Positions 26,811-36,036 of a stretch of DNA of 64,000 nt are shown piece by piece. Positions within the stretch are counted from its first letter, which is position 1. Each line of letters opens with the position of its first letter. The position numbers and the translations under genes are program-made. Source of the stretch: Planctomycetota bacterium (lineage in GTDB: Bacteria > Planctomycetota > Phycisphaerae > Phycisphaerales > UBA1924); assembly GCA_024280755.1 (NCBI GenBank), contig JAJRPN010000006.1, forward strand, positions 1 to 64,000. The letters run 5' to 3'. Under the pieces are notes generated by a model that made no database searches, was not told the origin of the DNA, and saw only the letters and a list, made by a program, of their open reading frames with translations.

Positions 26811-28529
26811 TTAATTTTCCGTTGCGAACCGTTTGTTGATCCAGTCGGCGATGATGTCCATCGCTTCGGGGGAGAAGGTTTCTTCGATATCGTTGTACTC
26901 GCCGAGGGCGCCGGTGGTTGCGTGTTGGAACATGTGGTTGAGTCTTGGTAACTCGGTGATGGTTGCATCGGGGTGGTCTTTGAGGAGATTACGGAGGCCT
27001 TCGAGGTTTTCTTGTGCGGGGACTTGGATATCGAGCTCGCCGTTGAGTGCGAGGATGGGGATGGTGATCTGAGGCAAGAAGTTGGCGGGGTCGTAGCCAA
27101 GGAAGTAGCGAATCCATGGGGATGAGTTTTGTGCAATGAGCAGTTCGATCTGCATCTCATTGATGCCAAGGTCTTCGATGGCTTGAGGCGTGAGTAGCTC
27201 GCGGATCTTTGCTTTGGCATCATCGGTTGATGTTGATTCGGCGACGGCCTTGGTGATTTTGGAGTTGATTTTTTCGCTCTTGGCGATGTCCTCTTCGGAT
27301 ATGCCTTGGGAGAGGGCCATGAGTCGGTTCTGTGAGCGGGCGATTTGTTGCGAACTTGTGCCCGGGCCGGCGAGCATGACCATGTAGGCAAGCTGTTTGT
27401 TGTTTTGAATCGCGATCGGTGCGATGAGCCCGCCTTCGGAGTGGCCGACGAAGCCGATGGCGTTGTGGTTGATGTCATCGCGGGAGAGCAGGTAGGCGAA
27501 GGCGGCGTTGGCGTCGGTTGCGAAGTCGGCGGAGGTGGCGGCGGAGTAATCGCCTGTAGATTCTGCAACGCCACGATCGTCATAGCGGAGGACAGCGATG
27601 CCTTGCTTGGTGAGGTAGTCAGCGAGGACGAGGAATGGCTGATGCCCGAAGACTGTTTCGTTGCGATCTTGTGGCCCGGAGCCAGAGATGAGGATGGCCG
27701 CGGGGAATGGGCCATCGCCTTGGGGGAGTGTCAATGTTCCCGCGAGTGTGACGCCCTGGGCTTGTGGGTTTTCGTAGGTGATGTCTTGGGCGATGTAGCC
27801 GAATGGCTCGGTGGGCACCTGCGGGCGGTTGCGGAGAACAGGCTCATCGGTCGCGCCGGCTCGTGTGTAGGTGAGTGCGACATCGTCTTGCCCGGGGACT
27901 GTCCATGTGCCGACGATGGTGTCGGGGCTGGTGAGCGTGCCGATGAAGTGCCCAGCGATGACTTTGATTGTGTAGCTGATCTGATCGCCGTCTTTGGTGA
28001 GATCGGAAACGGTGATGTTCATTGCCATGGTGTCGGGCGAATCGAGTGTGGAGATCGTGCCTCGCTCGGTGGATTTGATGCGCAGGTCTACGCCGTTGCG
28101 GGTGATGGTGCTGTTCCATTTGCCGTCGAGCCCTTCGATGGTTGGTTTGTCGGCGGGGATCCCGCGTTTGATGACGATTGGGAGGTTCATCCCTTGGGTG
28201 AAGGTGCCCGAGAAGTGCTGTATTTCTTCGTTCCAATCGGCTTCTATGCTTGCGCCGAGGAGTGCGATTTTTATTGAGAGGTGATTGTCGATCATGCTGA
28301 TTTCGGAGATCGGGATTTGTTGTCCGGGCGCTTGGTCTGGGCTTTCCATCGTGGCGGCAAGATTGCCTTCGTCATCATAGGTGATCGTGAAGATCAGTGA
28401 GAGTGTGCCGGTGGGGATTTGGAGATCGGCGTGCCAACTGTCGGCGATTGGGTCCGGGCTTGCGGAGGTGAGGGGCGATACGAAGGCCAACAAGATACAG
28501 GCGAGTGAGAGAAGCAGTGAGCGTTTCAT
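26811..28529 (-). CDS. Secreted alpha/beta hydrolase (serine aminopeptidase S33-like)
   Basis: A 572-residue protein with a signal peptide (MKRSLLLSLACILLAFVSPLTSAS). An N-terminal beta-rich region of about 280 residues contains two similar lipocalin-like or jelly-roll repeats (SWHADLQIPTGTLSLIF and GKWNSTITRNGVDLRI). It is followed by an alpha/beta hydrolase domain with oxyanion region ILISGSGPQDRNE, RYDDRGVAES, the nucleophile elbow GHSEGG, an acidic residue in LNGELDIQVP, and the catalytic His in LPRLNHMFQ. The active site is complete. It lies 40 nt downstream of the sdpI-like gene on the same strand. Likely a periplasmic esterase or peptidase. Confidence 0.87.
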   Translation of the reverse strand: MKRSLLLSLACILLAFVSPLTSASPDPIADSWHADLQIPTGTLSLIFTITYDDEGNLAATMESPDQAPGQQIPISEISMIDNHLSIKIALLGASIEADWNEEIQHFSGTFTQGMNLPIVIKRGIPADKPTIEGLDGKWNSTITRNGVDLRIKSTERGTISTLDSPDTMAMNITVSDLTKDGDQISYTIKVIAGHFIGTLTSPDTIVGTWTVPGQDDVALTYTRAGATDEPVLRNRPQVPTEPFGYIAQDITYENPQAQGVTLAGTLTLPQGDGPFPAAILISGSGPQDRNETVFGHQPFLVLADYLTKQGIAVLRYDDRGVAESTGDYSAATSADFATDANAAFAYLLSRDDINHNAIGFVGHSEGGLIAPIAIQNNKQLAYMVMLAGPGTSSQQIARSQNRLMALSQGISEEDIAKSEKINSKITKAVAESTSTDDAKAKIRELLTPQAIEDLGINEMQIELLIAQNSSPWIRYFLGYDPANFLPQITIPILALNGELDIQVPAQENLEGLRNLLKDHPDATITELPRLNHMFQHATTGALGEYNDIEETFSPEAMDIIADWINKRFATEN

Positions 28530-28569
28530 AAGTGGAGATCCTTGTGGCGTGTTTGGTTTGTACAACTTG

Positions 28570-29193
28570 TTATACGGATTGTGGAGGTGTGTTTTTCGAG
28601 GTGACGGTTCGTTGGTAGAGGAAGCGGGCAGCGAAGATAATCGCAATGGCAGCGGGGAATGCGAACATGATGACGATGCCGGCTTGGTCGAGATCGAGGG
28701 TGATCCAGGCGCCGGTGTAGAGGAGCCCGCCGAGCACAAAGGTCCAGCCCATGAAGCGTTGAATGGAACTCGATGAGGACTTGGATGCGCATCCGCATTC
28801 GCCCGCGGTTGATTGGTTCTTTTTGGGCATGTAGTTGCCCAAGACGATGAGCACGAGTCCGGTGTTGATGCCGATGATTCGTTTGATAACATCGCCGTCG
28901 AGGAGTTCGAGTTGTTTGGCGACGGTGGCGATCATCGCGCCGAGCAAGAGCAGGCTTGCGAGGATGATGGCGAAGAGGATCTCGTGGCGGGCTTTGGATG
29001 TCATCCAGTCAAGGTCTGTGTTTTTGCGTTTGATTAATGCCTTGGTGCCGTTCCATGCGATGACGAATACGGTAAGGGTGATGAGGACGGCTGTCGAGGC
29101 GCTCGGCTTGGTTGGGATCAGGGCAATCCCGATCGAAGCCGTGAGTGCGATGATGGTGGTGGCAACGATGGTTTGGGTCTTTGGGGTCATCAT
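28570..29193 (-). CDS. SdpI-like membrane protein
   Basis: A 207-residue polytopic protein with about six hydrophobic segments. The stretch VLIVLGNYMPKKNQ followed later by FVLGGLLY matches the SdpI/YhfL family core. Between them, where the family usually has an IRTPW-type segment, there is STAGECGCASKSSSSS, a Cys/Ser-rich replacement. In Bacillus subtilis SdpI is an immunity and signalling protein that sequesters the repressor SdpR at the membrane. Here the gene overlaps an ArsR-type repressor gene by 4 nt, the same arrangement as sdpR-sdpI. The family call is supported by motif plus synteny; function is inferred. Confidence 0.7.
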   Translation of the reverse strand: MMTPKTQTIVATTIIALTASIGIALIPTKPSASTAVLITLTVFVIAWNGTKALIKRKNTDLDWMTSKARHEILFAIILASLLLLGAMIATVAKQLELLDGDVIKRIIGINTGLVLIVLGNYMPKKNQSTAGECGCASKSSSSSIQRFMGWTFVLGGLLYTGAWITLDLDQAGIVIMFAFPAAIAIIFAARFLYQRTVTSKNTPPQSV

Positions 29194-29525
29194 GATAGAG
29201 TCTCCGGCGATTGAGGTTCGTTTGTTGATTTTTGTGGAGTGTCATCTGGTTGCTCGATTGCTTTGACTTCGAGCCCAAAGACTTGGGCGAAACCGAACAT
29301 GGCTTCTTCGAGAACGGACATCATGAGGTGGTAGGTGATGACGCGCCCTTGCTTGATCGGTTCGACGAGCCCGGCTTCTCTTAGTACCGCGAAATGTGCG
29401 GACATTGTTGGTTTGGAGACCTCAAAATGATCGGCGAGTTCGCCTGCGGTCATGGGTCGTTCGCGGAGAAGCGCGAGCACCTTTCGGCGAGTGGGATCGG
29501 ATAATGCCTTGAACACTTTATTCAT
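29190..29525 (-). CDS. ArsR-family transcriptional repressor (SdpR-like)
   Basis: A 111-residue winged-helix repressor: MNKVFKALSDPTRRKVLALLRERPMTAGELADHF, recognition helix SKPTMSAHFAVLREAGLV, wing KQGRVITYHL. It lacks the ELCVC metal box of ArsR/SmtB, so it is probably not a metal sensor and better fits the SdpR-type subgroup. It is first gene of the unit and overlaps the sdpI-like gene. A promoter with an overlapping inverted repeat lies immediately upstream, consistent with autorepression. Confidence 0.88.
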   Translation of the reverse strand: MNKVFKALSDPTRRKVLALLRERPMTAGELADHFEVSKPTMSAHFAVLREAGLVEPIKQGRVITYHLMMSVLEEAMFGFAQVFGLEVKAIEQPDDTPQKSTNEPQSPETLS

Positions 29526-29531
29526 GTTCGT

Positions 29532-29559
29532 AATTTAGCCAAATATCTAAATATGTCAA
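29532..29559 (-). promoter_or_regulatory. Promoter and operator of the sdpR-like unit
   Basis: On the minus strand TTGACA (29559-29554) is followed after 16 nt by TAAATT (29537-29532). The inverted repeat TTTAG-N8-CTAAA (29534-29551 on the plus strand) covers the -10 and spacer, where an ArsR-type dimer would block polymerase. The -10 ends only 6 nt before the ATG, so transcription should begin at or next to the start codon. Confidence 0.65.
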
Positions 29560-29616
29560 CACGGAAAAACCGCGATTTGTCAAAACCACGGCTGGTGAGC
29601 GTGAAACAGCGTTTAT

Positions 29617-31122
29617 TTAGTCATTATCCCAGATATTCATGAAGCGTTTGGAGCCTTGTTTTCGGATCGAGTTGTCTTCGAGGATCTCTTCGGTGACTTC
29701 GAGGAGTTCTTCGCGATCGAAGACGAGGGCTTCTTGTCCTTTGTCGTGGAACTTGAACTCGAGGTAATCGTCTTGGGAATTTCGGATGAGTTCGACGAGT
29801 TGGGCGAGAGATTTGATGGGTGTGCCGTTGAGTGATTTGAGGGCGGGCTTGTAGGACACATCGTACCCTTTAGTGATTGGATGCGGGAGGAAATCGGAGA
29901 CGAGCATGACGATCTCTTCGCCTTCGAAGGCGCGGAGTTTATCGGCACGCAGTGCTGCGGGGTTGCCCTGCATGGCAAGGTATGGTGTGTAGAAGTTCAT
30001 GAGGTGTTCGCGCCGGGCTGGCGAGAAAACGAGTGGCCCGACGATGAAGTACTCTGGGTAGCCGTCGCCGATCATTGGGAGTAGATCGTCGCGTGATGAT
30101 GTGACTGGGATATCGAGCGGTACTGATTCGCCGTTTCGCAGAACGGTGATGGGGACTGTGCCGTTGTCGCCGAGCCTTGGGATCATGTATCCCCAGCTGA
30201 GCCGAAGATTGTCGCCGATGGTGATCATGCCAGCGTTGTCGATATCGTACTCGCCGATGGTATCGATAAGGTCCCATGTTTCAAAGACGATAGAATCATC
30301 TTCGGTGCCGTCGCCGGTGTAGAGGAGTCCGGTTTGGTCGGAACTGAGCTTGAGCCAATCACGGAGTGCAGGGTTTTCTGCGGTTTGGAAACCATCTGCG
30401 AAGATCTTTGGGCGCCCTGCATATTCGCCATCGTCGTCAATGTCGTTGAGGAACGCGACGACTTCTTCTACGGGGATGAGGTAGCCGATATTGTCGGCGG
30501 ATTCAACGCCTGAGAAGACGACGCCGATGACTTGGTTGTCTTGGACGACCGGGCCCCCCGAGTTGCCATGATTGAGTGCCGCGTCGACTTGTACGCGAAG
30601 CCCTGCGGTGGTTTGTGAGTAGCCGATGAACTCGATGCGTGAGACGACGCCTTCGGTGAGTGAGATTTGCTCGCCTCCCATCGGGAACCCGATCGCTTGA
30701 ACGGTTGACCCGATGGCGGGGAGTGATTCGTTGAGGGTGAGCGGTGGGTGCGCTGCATGGAACTCTTCGCGGTCGGACTCTTTGCGGAGTTCGATGACGG
30801 CGAGGTCGATGCCCTGTGCAATGCCAATGACGCGGGCGCGGATTTTGTCAGCACTGTTCGGAGGCTGAACGAAAATTTGCGAGGCCATCTCGACGACATG
30901 GGCGTTGGTGAGGATGCGGTTGCCAGAGATGACAAACCCGGTGCCTGAGATATCTGAAGGCGATTGCTTGGTCCAAGGGGATTCAAAGTCTGGAGCTCGG
31001 TAGGTCGTGAAGATCTTGACTACTGAATCACGGATCTCTGCCGAATCATCAGCGTGTGATATTGGTGTGATGATGGCGATGGCTGCCAGCGTGAGAGAAC
31101 AAAGATGAGATGAGATACGCAT
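29617..31122 (-). CDS. Secreted trypsin-like (Deg/HtrA-type) serine protease
   Basis: A 501-residue protein with a signal peptide ending near ISHAD. The protease domain shows the full triad: His in LTNAHVVE, Asp in GIDLAVIEL and Ser in GNSGGPV. PDZ-like segments follow (YMIPRLGDNGTVPITVLRNGESV; VSYKPALKSLNGTPIKSLAQLVELI), as in plant and planctomycete Deg proteases. Probably degrades or monitors misfolded periplasmic proteins. AAGGAG lies 6 nt before ATG 31122. Divergent from the DNA glycosylase gene. Confidence 0.9.
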   Translation of the reverse strand: MRISSHLCSLTLAAIAIITPISHADDSAEIRDSVVKIFTTYRAPDFESPWTKQSPSDISGTGFVISGNRILTNAHVVEMASQIFVQPPNSADKIRARVIGIAQGIDLAVIELRKESDREEFHAAHPPLTLNESLPAIGSTVQAIGFPMGGEQISLTEGVVSRIEFIGYSQTTAGLRVQVDAALNHGNSGGPVVQDNQVIGVVFSGVESADNIGYLIPVEEVVAFLNDIDDDGEYAGRPKIFADGFQTAENPALRDWLKLSSDQTGLLYTGDGTEDDSIVFETWDLIDTIGEYDIDNAGMITIGDNLRLSWGYMIPRLGDNGTVPITVLRNGESVPLDIPVTSSRDDLLPMIGDGYPEYFIVGPLVFSPARREHLMNFYTPYLAMQGNPAALRADKLRAFEGEEIVMLVSDFLPHPITKGYDVSYKPALKSLNGTPIKSLAQLVELIRNSQDDYLEFKFHDKGQEALVFDREELLEVTEEILEDNSIRKQGSKRFMNIWDND

Positions 31123-31241
31123 GAATACTCCTTAGATAATGGCTCGTTGCCATGTGGTGCGACCGATGAACCACTATGGTAGTGGGGAAAATGGGCAAGG
31201 TTGCGGAAACGGGCGGCGATATACTGTATACGGAGAAACCA

Positions 31242-32192
31242 ATGGGCGGTTCGATACTTAAGTTAGAAACCCCGAGCGACTTCGATCTCGCCCGCGATGT
31301 GTGCAGCTACGGCTATTTCGTCCTCATGCCCAACTATTGGGATGTGAATCGTCAAACGCTGAGCCGGGTGTTGGAGTTTGTTGACAAACCGAGTGCTTGC
31401 GTGATTGATCAACTGAATGACGGCAAGCTGCGGGCGAGGTTTGATCGCAAGCTCGATCGCACTGAGCAATCACATGCGCGGGCGCAGATTACACGGATGC
31501 TGAATCTTGATATTGATGCAAAGGCGATGCGGGCGTTTCATAAGGTTGATCCACGCTGGAAGAAGAGCGGCAAGGGTCGGCTGTTCCGCTCGCCGACGCT
31601 GTTTGAAGATGTGATCAAAACCGTCACGAGCTGTAATGTGACTTGGCCCAGCACGGTGAACATGAACCGTCGACTGTGTGAAGTCTGCGGCCGAAAAACA
31701 GTATCAGAAGCTTATTCGTTTCCAAGTGCGAAGAAACTCGCAAGGACTCGGCTGGGTACATTGCGCGGGCGATGCCGGGTTGGGTATCGTGATCAACGGA
31801 TTATTGACCTTGCCAAGTTGTTTGTGAAGGGGCATGTTGATGAAGCGTGGCTGACGGATTCGTCGGTGAGTGATGACGAGGTGTTCAAGTTTTTGATTAC
31901 GCTGCCGGGGATCGGGCCGTATGCGGGCGGGAACATCATGCAGTTGCTCGGGCGGTTCTCACGATTGGCGATTGATACGGAAACTATTCGACATGGGAAG
32001 AGTGCGCTCGGCATGAGTGGGACTGATGCACAAATCACAAAGGCCTTGCATGCGCACTACGAACCGTTTGGTGAGCACAAGTTTCGGAGTTATTGGTTCG
32101 AGATCTGGCAGCACTACGAATCGAAGGCTGGGCCTTCGCATTTGTGGGAGCGGGATCTGGTGAGCAAGGCGTTCACGGCTGCGAACTTATAA
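31242..32192 (+). CDS. HhH-GPD DNA glycosylase
   Basis: A 316-residue base-excision repair enzyme of the OGG/AlkA superfamily. The helix-hairpin-helix LITLPGIGPYAGGNIMQLLG is followed by RLAIDTET with the catalytic aspartate. The preceding FEDVIKTVTSCNVTW region and the N-terminal beta domain match the 8-oxoguanine/3-methyladenine glycosylase fold. The Lys expected in bifunctional OGG1 is not evident at LPGIGPYAG, so it may be monofunctional. ATG 31242 is chosen because GGAG lies 7 nt upstream; 22 extra codons are possible. Confidence 0.87.
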   Translation: MGGSILKLETPSDFDLARDVCSYGYFVLMPNYWDVNRQTLSRVLEFVDKPSACVIDQLNDGKLRARFDRKLDRTEQSHARAQITRMLNLDIDAKAMRAFHKVDPRWKKSGKGRLFRSPTLFEDVIKTVTSCNVTWPSTVNMNRRLCEVCGRKTVSEAYSFPSAKKLARTRLGTLRGRCRVGYRDQRIIDLAKLFVKGHVDEAWLTDSSVSDDEVFKFLITLPGIGPYAGGNIMQLLGRFSRLAIDTETIRHGKSALGMSGTDAQITKALHAHYEPFGEHKFRSYWFEIWQHYESKAGPSHLWERDLVSKAFTAANL

Positions 32193-32239
32193 GCTCTAGA
32201 ACTGTGGTCTTGATTGCGAACAATGAGTGCAAAAAATCA

Positions 32240-35200
32240 TCACAGGCGGGACGCCTGTGCCACGGGTTTGAGGTTTGGATTGAGATCTTGCAACGCCGTC
32301 ACATCCCAGAACCCGGCTTTGAGCGCTTCGATTGCGTGGATGGCTTGGGCGGCAGCCCTTGCGGTGGTGATCATCGGGATGCCTAGGCGAACAGCCGTGG
32401 CACGGATATTGCCCTCGTCGGTTTGCCAGCCGGTGCGGGTGGGGGTGTTGATGACGAGTTGGATCTCGTTGTTCTGCATCAGGTCGATGACATTTGGGCG
32501 TGCGCCTTCTTGGATTTTTTGAAGGATCTTGGGGCGCAGGCCGTGCTTGTTGAGGAGCTCGCCGGTGCCTTTGGTGGTGAAGACTTTGAAGCCCATCGCC
32601 ATGAGCGATCGGACGATTGGGATCATGTCTTCACGGTTGTTTTCTTTGACGGAAATAAACACGCCGCCTTCAGTGGGGAAGGATGTACCGGCGCCGAGCA
32701 TGGCTTTGAGGTATGCAATCGAGAGAGAAGGGTCGACGCCCATGACCTCGCCGGTGGATCGCATTTCTGGGCCGAGCACAAAATCAACGCCTGGGAACTT
32801 CTGGAACGGGAAGACTGGTGCTTTGACGGTGTAGTACCCGGCGTCGGGGATTTCTTTGGTGCCTTGTTCCTTGAGGCTGATGCCCATCATGGCTTTGGCC
32901 GCGATCGCAGCCCAAGGCGTGTTCTTCGATTTGCCAACATACGGAACTGTTCTTGATGCACGGGGATTCACTTCGATGATGAAAACTTCATCATCTTTGA
33001 GTGCCATCTGGACATTCATGAGGCCGCAGACTCCGAGCTCGGTCGCGAGCTTGCGGGCGGTCTCTTTGATCTCCTCGAGGATTGCTGGGCGGAGGGTGAT
33101 GGTTGGGATGGTGCAGGTCGAATCGCCCGAATGCACGCCGGCTTGCTCGATGTGCTCCATCACGGCGGCGACGAGGGCTGTTCCGCTCTTGGTGGAATGG
33201 GCTTCCAGCCCGTTGTCTTGAGTTTCATGCGTTGATTCAGATGCTGAAGAAACGGGCTGGAAGCCCATTCCACCAGAGCGGAAATCAGCAACGACATCGA
33301 CATCAAGTTCGAGTGCGCCGTCGAGGAACTGGTCGATGAGGATTGGGGCGTCGTCTAAGCCCGACGCATCGACAGCCGTCGCCATGTAGTGTCGGAGTGC
33401 TTTTTCATCAGGGCAGATTTCCATGCCTCGCCCGCCGAGGACATAGCTCGGGCGAACGAGTACAGGGTATGAAATCCGCTCGGCGATCGTGACGGCTTCA
33501 TCAATCGAACGCGCGATGCCCGATGCCGGACGCTTCAAGTCGAGTTTGGTGAGCAACTGATCGAACCGATCGCGATCTTCCGCGCGGTCGATGGCATCAA
33601 GCTCGGTGCCGATGATGGGTACGCCGGCGAGGTCGAGCCCGTGGGCGAGATTCAGCGGGGTTTGGCCACCGAACTGGACGATGGTGCCGAGTATATTGGC
33701 GCTGAGCTTTTCTGTCACATTGAGCACATCCTCAAGTGTCAACGGCTCAAAGAATAGCAAATCACTCGTGTCATAGTCCGTCGAAACGGTTTCTGGATTC
33801 GAGTTGATCATCACCGCGTCGTACCCAAGTTCTTGGGCGGCGTAGGCAGCATGCACGCAGCAGTAGTCGAACTCGATGCCTTGCCCGATGCGGTTGGGGC
33901 CGCCGCCGAGGATGATTACTTTTTGCTTGGGGTTTTTGTCAGCAAGCAAGCGTTCACGCAGTTCGCATTCGGGGGGGATGTCGATGGTGTTACCTTGCTC
34001 GTCGATTTGTTTGGAGCCGGGCTGGTAGGTCGAGTAGTAGTAGGGGGTGATCGCTTCAAACTCGGCGGCACAGGTGTCGACGCACTTGAACACCGCTTCG
34101 ACGCCTTGCTCTTTGCGTTTGTTGCGAACAGCGAGGATGGACTCGGAGTTGATCTCGCCGAGGTATAAGTTGGCGAGCTGTGCATCGGAGTAGCCGAGTT
34201 GCTTGGCGCGTTGCATGAGTTCTTTGGGCATCGCATCGAGTGATTCAACCGCAGCGAGTTCGTCTTCGAACTGGACAAGTTCGTCGAACTGATGAATCCA
34301 GAACAGATCGATCCCGCTAAGCGAGCTTACTTTGTCCACGCCCCAGCCCATCTTGAGCGCGTAGCGGATGAAGTGCATGCGCCCTTGGCTTGGCACCGAC
34401 AACTTGCGTGTCAGCGTGTCGTCGGCGATCGGCCATTCGATCATCTGCCCGTCGGCGGTTCGCCCGTCTTTAGATTGCTTTGCTTGGAGCCATTTGTCGT
34501 TCTTGTCGAGGCCCAATCCAAATCTTTTGACATCCATCGAGCGAATGACTTTTTGGAAGGATTCTTTGAATGTTCGTCCGATCGCCATCGCCTCGCCGAC
34601 ACTCTTCATCTGCGTCGTGAGTGTTTCGTCCGCTTCGGGGAACTTCTCGAAAGTCCATCTTGGCATCTTGGTGACGATGTAATCGATGCTTGGCTCGAAG
34701 CACGCGCTGGTGTTGCCGGTGATGTCGTTGCGGAGCTCGTCGAGGGTGTATCCGATCGCGAGTTTGGCCGCGATCTTGGCAATCGGGAACCCGGTCGCCT
34801 TGGATGCCAGTGCTGAACTACGCGAGACGCGCGGGTTCATCTCGATGACGACCATCTCGAATGGCTTGTTTCCATGCTCGTCGGGTTCAGGGTTTGGGTT
34901 AATCGCGAACTGCACATTTGAGCCGCCGGTTTCGACGCCCACGCCTCGCATGATTTTGAGCGACGCATCGCGCAGAACTTGGTACTCTTTGTCGGTCAGT
35001 GTGAGGATCGGGGCGACGGTGATTGAGTCGCCCGTGTGGACACCCATCGCGTCGATGTTTTCGATGCCGCAGACGATGACGCAGTTATCGTTTTTGTCGC
35101 GGACAACTTCGAGCTCGTATTCTTTCCATCCGATGAGCGATTTGTCGACTTGCACTTGCCCGATCATCGACGCTCGTAAGCCGCGATTCACAAGTTCTTC

Positions 35201-35779
35201 GTACTCAGCATGGTTGTAGGCGATCCCGCCGCCCCAGCCGCCGAGGGTGAACGCGGGGCGGATGATCGCGGGCAAGCCAATCACTTTGAGATACTCGCTC
35301 GCCTGGGCAAAGGTCTCGACGGTTTGCGATTCAGGTGTTGCAAGGTTCAGATCATCGCAGATATCAGCGAAGGTCTTGCGATCTTCTGCCTTATGAATCA
35401 CCTCTCGGCTGGCACCGATCATCTCGATGTCATACTTTTGGAAGATGCCCTTGTCCCAGAGTTCGCAGGCGCAGTTGAGCGCAGTCTGCCCGCCGAGCGT
35501 GGGGAGGACCGCGTCGATCGGGTTTCCAAGCTCGATCTCCTTGAGGATGATTTTTTCGACGGTTTCGGGGGTGATGGGTTCTATATAGGTCCGGTCGGCG
35601 AACGCCGGGTCGGTCATGATGGTTGCCGGATTGGAGTTCACCAGCACCACGCGATAGCCTTCTGCGCGCAATGCTTTGCAGGCTTGGGCGCCGGAATAGT
35701 CGAACTCGCACCCTTGTCCGATGACAATTGGTCCGGAACCGATGAGCAGGATCGTGGAAAGATCTTCGCGTCTGGGCAT
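32240..35779 (-). CDS. carB: Carbamoyl-phosphate synthase large chain
   Basis: Two-lobed ATP-grasp enzyme making carbamoyl phosphate for arginine and pyrimidine synthesis. Motifs: [21 protein letters not shown] at the start, [20 protein letters not shown] in lobe 1, [17 protein letters not shown] and [18 protein letters not shown] in lobe 2, and a C-terminal MGS-like allosteric domain. At 1179 residues it is about 100 longer than E. coli CarB. Residues about 833-866 ([11 protein letters not shown]...NGLEAHS) are encoded by a dispersed palindrome inserted between DVDVVAD and [16 protein letters not shown]. The final PVAQASRL and stop also lie in a palindrome. Start 35779 (MPRREDLS) is the conserved one. 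Confidence 0.96.
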   Translation of the reverse strand: MPRREDLSTILLIGSGPIVIGQGCEFDYSGAQACKALRAEGYRVVLVNSNPATIMTDPAFADRTYIEPITPETVEKIILKEIELGNPIDAVLPTLGGQTALNCACELWDKGIFQKYDIEMIGASREVIHKAEDRKTFADICDDLNLATPESQTVETFAQASEYLKVIGLPAIIRPAFTLGGWGGGIAYNHAEYEELVNRGLRASMIGQVQVDKSLIGWKEYELEVVRDKNDNCVIVCGIENIDAMGVHTGDSITVAPILTLTDKEYQVLRDASLKIMRGVGVETGGSNVQFAINPNPEPDEHGNKPFEMVVIEMNPRVSRSSALASKATGFPIAKIAAKLAIGYTLDELRNDITGNTSACFEPSIDYIVTKMPRWTFEKFPEADETLTTQMKSVGEAMAIGRTFKESFQKVIRSMDVKRFGLGLDKNDKWLQAKQSKDGRTADGQMIEWPIADDTLTRKLSVPSQGRMHFIRYALKMGWGVDKVSSLSGIDLFWIHQFDELVQFEDELAAVESLDAMPKELMQRAKQLGYSDAQLANLYLGEINSESILAVRNKRKEQGVEAVFKCVDTCAAEFEAITPYYYSTYQPGSKQIDEQGNTIDIPPECELRERLLADKNPKQKVIILGGGPNRIGQGIEFDYCCVHAAYAAQELGYDAVMINSNPETVSTDYDTSDLLFFEPLTLEDVLNVTEKLSANILGTIVQFGGQTPLNLAHGLDLAGVPIIGTELDAIDRAEDRDRFDQLLTKLDLKRPASGIARSIDEAVTIAERISYPVLVRPSYVLGGRGMEICPDEKALRHYMATAVDASGLDDAPILIDQFLDGALELDVDVVADFRSGGMGFQPVSSASESTHETQDNGLEAHSTKSGTALVAAVMEHIEQAGVHSGDSTCTIPTITLRPAILEEIKETARKLATELGVCGLMNVQMALKDDEVFIIEVNPRASRTVPYVGKSKNTPWAAIAAKAMMGISLKEQGTKEIPDAGYYTVKAPVFPFQKFPGVDFVLGPEMRSTGEVMGVDPSLSIAYLKAMLGAGTSFPTEGGVFISVKENNREDMIPIVRSLMAMGFKVFTTKGTGELLNKHGLRPKILQKIQEGARPNVIDLMQNNEIQLVINTPTRTGWQTDEGNIRATAVRLGIPMITTARAAAQAIHAIEALKAGFWDVTALQDLNPNLKPVAQASRL
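32241..32259. repeat. Short palindrome at the carB 3' end
   Basis: CACAGGCG-GGA-CGCCTGTG, perfect 8-bp arms. It contains most of the carB stop codon (32240-32242) and encodes the last residues AQASRL. It looks like a dispersed-repeat unit that replaced or extended the natural C-terminus. Confidence 0.8.
33183..33281. repeat. Dispersed palindromic repeat, family B, in frame inside carB
   Basis: Arms 33183-33214 and 33251-33281 are complementary over 31 bp with a single one-base bulge. Bases 33192-33221 match the intergenic copy at 9911-9940 (28 of 30). The element keeps the carB frame open and adds about 33 residues just before the conserved MEHIEQAG motif. Confidence 0.92.
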
Positions 35780-36036
35780 GAGCAGCGGGTCCCATATGTA
35801 AATATTGTGGATGAGGCTAAACCGCTTGAGTCTATGCACTCCTCGGGCGAAAATCGGCAGATCGGACCTACGCGGAGACGAATCTGATGGTTTGTGTGGG
35901 CGAGTTGTTTGGCGTGTCGATGAACCCAGACGGTTTGAGGCCGTACGATGATGGTCGACGAGCAAATCGCCGATTTGATCCCGGATCAGAACACCCAAGC
36001 CTCCGATTGAATAGTGGGCTTGCTGGAGAGAAAAGC
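35780..36036. other. Divergent intergenic region carB / glmS
   Basis: 257 nt between divergent housekeeping genes. No riboswitch, glmS-ribozyme-like fold or strong promoter pair is recognisable by eye. Confidence 0.4.

Noticed and set aside
31219..31230. ATACTGTATAC, a LexA-box-like half site before the DNA glycosylase, with a similar GTATACAGTAC at 39532
   Set aside because: Only half of the proteobacterial LexA palindrome is present, and planctomycete LexA sites are not known to me to match it. TATACT could also be a -10, but no -35 fits.
32423..32956. Long plus-strand frames opposite carB, and similar long antisense frames elsewhere
   Set aside because: They are shadows of strongly conserved genes on the other strand, produced by codon bias.
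35780..36036. Possible glmS ribozyme or riboswitch upstream of glmS
   Set aside because: No conserved ribozyme core or extended pairing could be recognised, and the glmS ribozyme is mainly known from Firmicutes.
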